Positions 7,219-10,167 of a DNA stretch of 10,167 nt are shown here, one piece after another (the first letter of the stretch is position 1; every line of letters starts with the position of its first letter). This DNA comes from Syntrophales bacterium (GTDB lineage: Bacteria > Desulfobacterota > Syntrophia > Syntrophales > UBA2192), in the NCBI GenBank assembly GCA_025454095.1, contig JALOPC010000028.1, positions 1 to 10,167 on the forward strand. The letters run 5' to 3'. The notes beneath the pieces were generated by a model. It had not been told where the DNA came from. It did not search any database and worked only from the letters and a program-made list of their open reading frames with translations. A program made the translations under genes and the position numbers.

Positions 7219-8388
7219 GTGCAGATCGCCGACAGACTGTCCAAGATCCCCCCGTACCTGTTCATGGAGCTGCGCAAGAAGATCAACAAGGCGAAGGCCG
7301 ACGGCGTCGACGTCATCAGCCTTGCCATCGGGGACCCCGTCGAGCCCACGCCGGAGAGCATCATCGACGAGCTCTGCCGGACCGCGCGCATCCCCGAGAA
7401 CCACCGCTACCCCACGGACGAGGAGAAGGGCATGTACGCCTTCCGGGAGGCCGTCGCCGCATGGTACCGGGAGCGCTACGGCGTCACCCTGAACCCGGCC
7501 GACGAGGTCCTGGGGCTGATCGGGTCCAAGGAAGGATGCCACCACTTCATCTTCGCCTGCACGAACCCCGGGGACATCGTCCTCATGACGGACCCGGGCT
7601 ACCCGGCCTATCGGGCGAGCATCCTCATGGGAAACTGCGAGCCCTACTCCATGCCCATGCTTCCCGCGAACGACTACTTCCCCATCTTCGAGGACATCCC
7701 GAAGGACGTCGTCAAGCGCGCGAAGGCCATGTTTCTCAACTACCCCAACAACCCCACGGGGGCCTGCGGGTCGCGGGAGTTTTTCAAGAAGGCCGTCGCC
7801 TTCGCGAAGCAGAACGGCATCGCCATCTGTTACGACAACCCCTACAGCGAAGTGGTCTTCGAGGGGCAGGAGCGGCTGAGCTTCCTCTGCGTCGACGGGG
7901 CCAAGGACGTGGCGGTGGAGCTCAACTCGCTCTCGAAGCCCTACAACATGACGGGCTGGCGCATCGGCATGGCCATGGGGAATCCCCAGATCGTCGCCGC
8001 CATCAGTAAGGTGAAGGAGAACACCGACTCGGGCATCTTCAACGCCGTCCAGTTTGCAGGCATCCAGGCGCTCAAGCAGGAGAACGAAAACATCACCCGC
8101 ATGCTCGGGATCTACCGCAAGCGCCGGGAACTCGTTCTCGGGACGCTCAAGAAGATCGGGATCGACTTCAAGGCCCCCAAGGGGACCTTTTACCTGTGGA
8201 TCCCCGTGCCGAAGGGCATGACCTCGCTGGAGTTCACGGACCGGCTTTTCGAGAAGACGGCCGTCGTCGTGGCGGCGGGCCCCGCCTACGGGAAGTACGG
8301 CGAGGGGTTCATCCGGATCTCGCTGACGGTCCCGGACGCCCGGCTGAAGGAAGCCATGGCGAGGATCGAGAAGGAGTTCGGCGGATAA
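7219..8388 (+). CDS. dapL: LL-diaminopimelate aminotransferase (DapL-type)
   Basis: A class I/II fold-type I PLP aminotransferase, most likely DapL, which converts tetrahydrodipicolinate and glutamate directly to LL-diaminopimelate. From the GTG start it is 389 aa. It begins QIADRLSKIPPYLFMEL, then has SLAIGDP (34-40), GSKEG (102-106), DPGYPAY (125-131), NYPNNPTGA (174-182), Asp206 in CYDNPYS, the PLP lysine Lys240 in SLSKPYNMTGWRIG and a substrate-carboxylate arginine, Arg366, in FIRISLT. PPYLF near the N-terminus and GSKEG are features I associate with DapL rather than AspC. Position after dapA-dapB and absence of dapD/dapC/dapE support this strongly. An aspartate/alanine-type specificity cannot be excluded by sequence alone. 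GTG 7219 is chosen over ATG 7186 on ribosome-site grounds. Confidence 0.88.
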   Translation: MQIADRLSKIPPYLFMELRKKINKAKADGVDVISLAIGDPVEPTPESIIDELCRTARIPENHRYPTDEEKGMYAFREAVAAWYRERYGVTLNPADEVLGLIGSKEGCHHFIFACTNPGDIVLMTDPGYPAYRASILMGNCEPYSMPMLPANDYFPIFEDIPKDVVKRAKAMFLNYPNNPTGACGSREFFKKAVAFAKQNGIAICYDNPYSEVVFEGQERLSFLCVDGAKDVAVELNSLSKPYNMTGWRIGMAMGNPQIVAAISKVKENTDSGIFNAVQFAGIQALKQENENITRMLGIYRKRRELVLGTLKKIGIDFKAPKGTFYLWIPVPKGMTSLEFTDRLFEKTAVVVAAGPAYGKYGEGFIRISLTVPDARLKEAMARIEKEFGG

Positions 8389-8399
8389 CGAAACCGGCG

Positions 8400-8427
8400 C
8401 AAGCAAAGGGCATCAAGCAACAAGGGA
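8400..8427 (+). repeat. CAAG-N3 heptamer array
   Basis: Heptamers start at 8400 (CAAGCAA), 8407 (AGGGCAT, degenerate), 8414 (CAAGCAA) and 8421 (CAAGGGA). Like the array at 1123-1150 it directly precedes a copy of the AAATCCCC palindromic element, here 4 nt away. Confidence 0.5.
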
Positions 8428-8431
8428 AAGG

Positions 8432-8464
8432 AAATCCCCTTCGATCCCCCTTTATGAAAGGGGG
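8432..8464 (+). repeat. AAATCCCCC-type palindromic repeat, copy 3
   Basis: It starts AAATCCCC and contains CCCCCTTT paired with AAAGGGGG (ending 8464) around a 3-nt spacer. It has the same orientation as copies 1 and 2 and lies in the dapL-folK gap. It is paired with an oppositely oriented copy 12 nt further on. Confidence 0.75.
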
Positions 8465-8476
8465 AAGCCATGAAGA

Positions 8477-8510
8477 CCCCCCCTTTGAAAAAGGGGGGCA
8501 GGGGGGATTT
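8477..8510 (-). repeat. AAATCCCCC-type palindromic repeat, copy 4 (inverted)
   Basis: The reverse complement begins AAATCCCCCC and matches copies 1-3. C-runs (8477-8483) and G-runs (8493-8498, 8501-8506) form the palindrome. With copy 3 it makes a symmetrical unit whose outer ends are AAATCCCC and GGGGGGATTT, so the whole 8432-8510 stretch can fold as one large hairpin or two small ones. Confidence 0.75.
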
Positions 8511-8558
8511 GAAATCCCTGCTGCTTCATGCTCCGGACGTATAGTCGCGGACGAGACC

Positions 8559-8563
8559 GGAGG
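8559..8563 (+). promoter_or_regulatory. Ribosome binding site deciding the folK start
   Basis: GGAGG lies 6 nt before the GTG at 8570. The upstream in-frame ATG at 8528 would add 14 residues (MLRTYSRGRDRRRV) that do not belong to the HPPK domain and has no ribosome site, so GTG is chosen. Confidence 0.7.
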
Positions 8564-8569
8564 CGGGTC

Positions 8570-9073
8570 GTGAGTATACCCGTCATTGCTTACCTGGGAA
8601 TCGGGAGCAACCTCGGCGACCCGGTGCAAAACTGCCGGGAGGCGCTGCGGCAGATATCGGCCTTGAAAGGCTCGGAGGTGCTGCGCCGGTCGTCGCTCTA
8701 CCGGACGGAGCCGGTCGGGGTCGAGACCCAGGACTGGTGCGTCAACGGGGTGGCGGAACTCCGGACAGCCTTGCCGGCGGTGCAGCTTCTCAAGGCTCTG
8801 CAGTGGGTCGAGCGTTCGATGGGCCGCGTGAGGGCCGAGCGCTGGGGGCCGCGGGTGATCGACATCGACATCCTGCTCTTCGGGCAGGAGATTATGAATA
8901 CGGAAGGCCTCGTCGTGCCCCACCCGGAAATGCACAGGCGCCGGTTTGTCCTGGTGCCCATCGCAGAGATTGCCTCCTATGTCATCCACCCGCTCTACGG
9001 GGTGTCGATGAAGGGGCTGCTCGATCGACTCGAGGATCATCACGCCGTCGAACGGATCGGCGGGGACTGGTAG
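8570..9073 (+). CDS. folK: 6-hydroxymethyl-7,8-dihydropterin pyrophosphokinase
   Basis: FolK (HPPK) transfers pyrophosphate from ATP to 6-hydroxymethyl-dihydropterin in folate synthesis. From the GTG start it encodes 167 aa, the size of a stand-alone HPPK. YLGIGSNLGD near the N-terminus (residues 8-17), SSLYRTEPVG in the pterin-binding region, and RWGPRVIDIDILLFG with the two metal-binding aspartates of the family signature are all present, followed by VVPHPEMHRRRFVLVPIAEI. It ends 5 nt before the next gene, so the two are likely co-transcribed. No folP or folB is seen here, so the rest of the pathway is elsewhere. The 181-nt gap upstream carries repeats rather than a recognisable promoter. 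Confidence 0.96.
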   Translation: MSIPVIAYLGIGSNLGDPVQNCREALRQISALKGSEVLRRSSLYRTEPVGVETQDWCVNGVAELRTALPAVQLLKALQWVERSMGRVRAERWGPRVIDIDILLFGQEIMNTEGLVVPHPEMHRRRFVLVPIAEIASYVIHPLYGVSMKGLLDRLEDHHAVERIGGDW

Positions 9074-9078
9074 GAGCC

Positions 9079-9345
9079 ATGTTTCGGTTCATCGTCATCG
9101 GCATTGCCCTCATCCTTGCGTACCTCCTGCTGAAGAAGTTTCTCTTTCCCTCGGGCCGTCTCGACGGCCGCCGGCGCGACGAGAGGAAAATCAGCGGGGA
9201 AGACCTGGTGGAGGACCCCTGCTGCCACACCTACGTGCCCGTCAGCGAGGCGTTTCGCGTGAAGGCGGGCGGAAAAACGCTTTATTTCTGCAGTGAAGAA
9301 TGCTACAAAAAGTTCCGTGACAAGGGTGGACACATCCCCGACTGA
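9079..9345 (+). CDS. Small membrane-anchored Cys-rich protein (PP0621/TRASH-like)
   Basis: An 88-residue protein. Residues 3-18 are strongly hydrophobic (RFIVIGIALILAYLLL), a single N-terminal membrane anchor, followed by a basic linker (to about residue 37). The C-terminal domain has DPCCHTYVPVSEAF (46-59) and LYFCSEECYKKF (68-79), a four-cysteine-class layout (Cys48/Cys49, Cys71, Cys75) resembling the TRASH/YHS metal-binding fold and the small PP0621-type proteins. A metal-binding or sensing role is plausible but no substrate is known. Orientation cannot be decided firmly; the basic linker after the helix suggests the Cys domain is cytoplasmic. AGGAG (9072-9076) overlaps the folK stop and lies only 2 nt from the ATG, suggesting coupled translation. 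Confidence 0.8.
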   Translation: MFRFIVIGIALILAYLLLKKFLFPSGRLDGRRRDERKISGEDLVEDPCCHTYVPVSEAFRVKAGGKTLYFCSEECYKKFRDKGGHIPD

Positions 9346-9417
9346 ACCCCCTTCCGACTGCAACCCTGTCGTTTCCGATGGGATTATCTGCCGTGATTTC
9401 AGATGCTTGGAGGCTTC

Positions 9418-10062
9418 ATGAAGTTTTTCATCGATTCGGCCAATATCGGCGACATTAGAGAGGCGCTGAGCCTCGGCATGTGCGACGGCGTGACGACGAA
9501 TCCGAGCCTGGTGGCGAAAGAGAAAAGACCGTTCAACGATGTGGTGAAGGAAATCCTGGAAGCGGTGCCGGGCCCCGTGAGCCTCGAGGTCATCAGCCTC
9601 GATGCGCCGGGCATGGTGGCCGAGGCGAAAAAACTCGTCGAGCTGGGCGGCAATGTCGTCATCAAGGTGCCGCTCACGACGGAAGGGCTCAAGGCGACGA
9701 AGATCCTTTCCGGCGACGGCATCGACGTGAACCAGACGCTCGTCTTCTCTCCGGTCCAGGCCCTCATGGCGGCCAAGGCGGGCGCGGCCTATGTGAGCCC
9801 CTTCGTGGGCAGGCTCGACGACGTGGCCCAGGACGGCATGGAACTGGTTGAGCAGATCCTCGGTATTTTCGACAACTACGGGTTCTCGACGGAAGTCATC
9901 GTGGCCAGCGTGCGCCACCCCATGCATGTGCTGGAAGCGGCGACGCTTGGCGCAGACATCGCCACGATCCCCTTCAACGTGATCGCCCAGCTGGCGAAGC
10001 ACCCCCTGACCGACGCGGGGATCGAGAAATTCCTGGCGGATTGGAAGAAGGTCCCGAAATAG
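9418..10062 (+). CDS. tal: Transaldolase, small TalC/FSA-type
   Basis: A 214-residue class I aldolase of the short transaldolase/fructose-6-phosphate-aldolase family, acting in the non-oxidative pentose phosphate pathway. [10 protein letters not shown] (Asp6), DGVTTNPS (23-30), the Schiff-base Lys83 in [17 protein letters not shown] (127-135), ASVRHP (163-168) and [15 protein letters not shown] near the end are family hallmarks. Two residues separate transaldolases from true FSA: the acid/base residue is Glu57 in SLEV (Gln59 in E. coli FSA) and the aromatic residue is Phe129 (Tyr131 in FSA). Both point to transaldolase, although databases often label these genes fsa. ATG 9418 has GGAGG (9409-9413) upstream; an in-frame ATG at 9403 would add MLGGF and overlaps that site. 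Confidence 0.95.
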   Translation: MKFFIDSANIGDIREALSLGMCDGVTTNPSLVAKEKRPFNDVVKEILEAVPGPVSLEVISLDAPGMVAEAKKLVELGGNVVIKVPLTTEGLKATKILSGDGIDVNQTLVFSPVQALMAAKAGAAYVSPFVGRLDDVAQDGMELVEQILGIFDNYGFSTEVIVASVRHPMHVLEAATLGADIATIPFNVIAQLAKHPLTDAGIEKFLADWKKVPK

Positions 10063-10071
10063 ACGGGGTCC

Positions 10072-10167
10072 ATGATGGAAAAAGCCGTGATCCTCATCGA
10101 CATACTCAAAAGGTATTTCGACCGGTTGCCGATTCGCGCCGAGAACCGGCGGATCATCAACCTGCCC
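10072..10167 (+). CDS. 5' end of a possible isochorismatase-family cysteine hydrolase
   Basis: Only 32 codons are visible before the window ends. The sequence MMEKAVILIDILKRYF resembles the first strand of isochorismatase-like cysteine hydrolases (a hydrophobic strand ending in a catalytic Asp, then an aromatic pair), and the following LPIRAENRRIIN resembles the segment after it. The Asp (residue 10) would belong to the Asp-Lys-Cys triad; Lys and Cys lie beyond the window. The start is ambiguous between ATG 10072 and ATG 10075; GGGG (10065-10068) is better spaced for the second. It follows the transaldolase gene by 9 nt and is probably co-transcribed. The family call is tentative. Confidence 0.4.
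   Translation, partial: MMEKAVILIDILKRYFDRLPIRAENRRIINLP

Noticed and set aside
1154..8510. CRISPR array from the repeated C-rich/G-rich elements
   Set aside because: Copies are kilobases apart with genes between, occur in both orientations and lack regular spacers.
8389..8573. Small reading frames with PPFEKGGQGGF-like peptide
   Set aside because: The peptide is the translation of the palindromic repeat; it recurs wherever the repeat does and is not a gene.
9346..9417. Promoter for the transaldolase gene
   Set aside because: A TTATCT hexamer at about 9384 looks like a -10 box, but no acceptable -35 sits at 16-18 nt upstream; too weak to list.

Overview
The window is about 10.2 kb of GC-rich bacterial DNA with every recognised gene on the + strand. 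It is a biosynthetic housekeeping cluster: argG (cut at the left edge), argH, a 56-residue LptM/LppL-type lipoprotein gene, lysA, dapF, dapA, dapB, a DapL-type aminotransferase, folK, a small membrane-anchored Cys-rich (PP0621/TRASH-like) protein, a TalC-type transaldolase, and the first codons of another gene at the right edge. The combination of argGH with lysA-dapF-dapA-dapB-dapL-folK, the DapL route to diaminopimelate and the protein sequences fit a Desulfobacterota ('deltaproteobacterial') genome, something like Geobacter or the Syntrophales. That assignment is from memory of gene order and protein style, not from a search.

Layout: 1-2700 holds the last two arginine-biosynthesis steps (citrulline to argininosuccinate to arginine). 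2697-8388 holds a near-complete lysine/meso-diaminopimelate pathway from aspartate semialdehyde onward: DapA, DapB, DapL (a one-step shortcut replacing DapD, DapC and DapE), DapF and LysA. Only aspartokinase and aspartate-semialdehyde dehydrogenase are missing from the window. meso-DAP also feeds peptidoglycan, and the LptM-like lipoprotein beside lysA belongs to outer-membrane lipopolysaccharide assembly, so the middle of the cluster is cell-envelope themed. 8570-10062 holds folate synthesis (FolK), the Cys-rich anchored protein and transaldolase. A clear Rho-independent terminator lies between dapA and dapB, and a candidate promoter lies upstream of dapA, so the run is probably several transcripts rather than one.

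The genes are ordinary; the intergenic DNA is not. Nearly every gap carries short-period (7 or 8 nt) tandem arrays, often arranged as two opposite arms that form a long fold-back: a GGG-N4 heptamer array in inverted orientation after lysA, a GAAGTTAN octamer array in inverted orientation after dapF, a single C-rich arm before argH, a GGG-N4 array inside the 3' end of argH that encodes its odd C-terminal tail, and CAAG-N3 heptamers beside argG and dapL. A second family, a palindromic AAATCCCCC-type element, occurs four times (after argG, after dapB, and twice in inverted orientation after dapL). The G-rich arms also match the canonical G-quadruplex pattern. This set of period-7/8 arrays is the part of the window most worth a second look.
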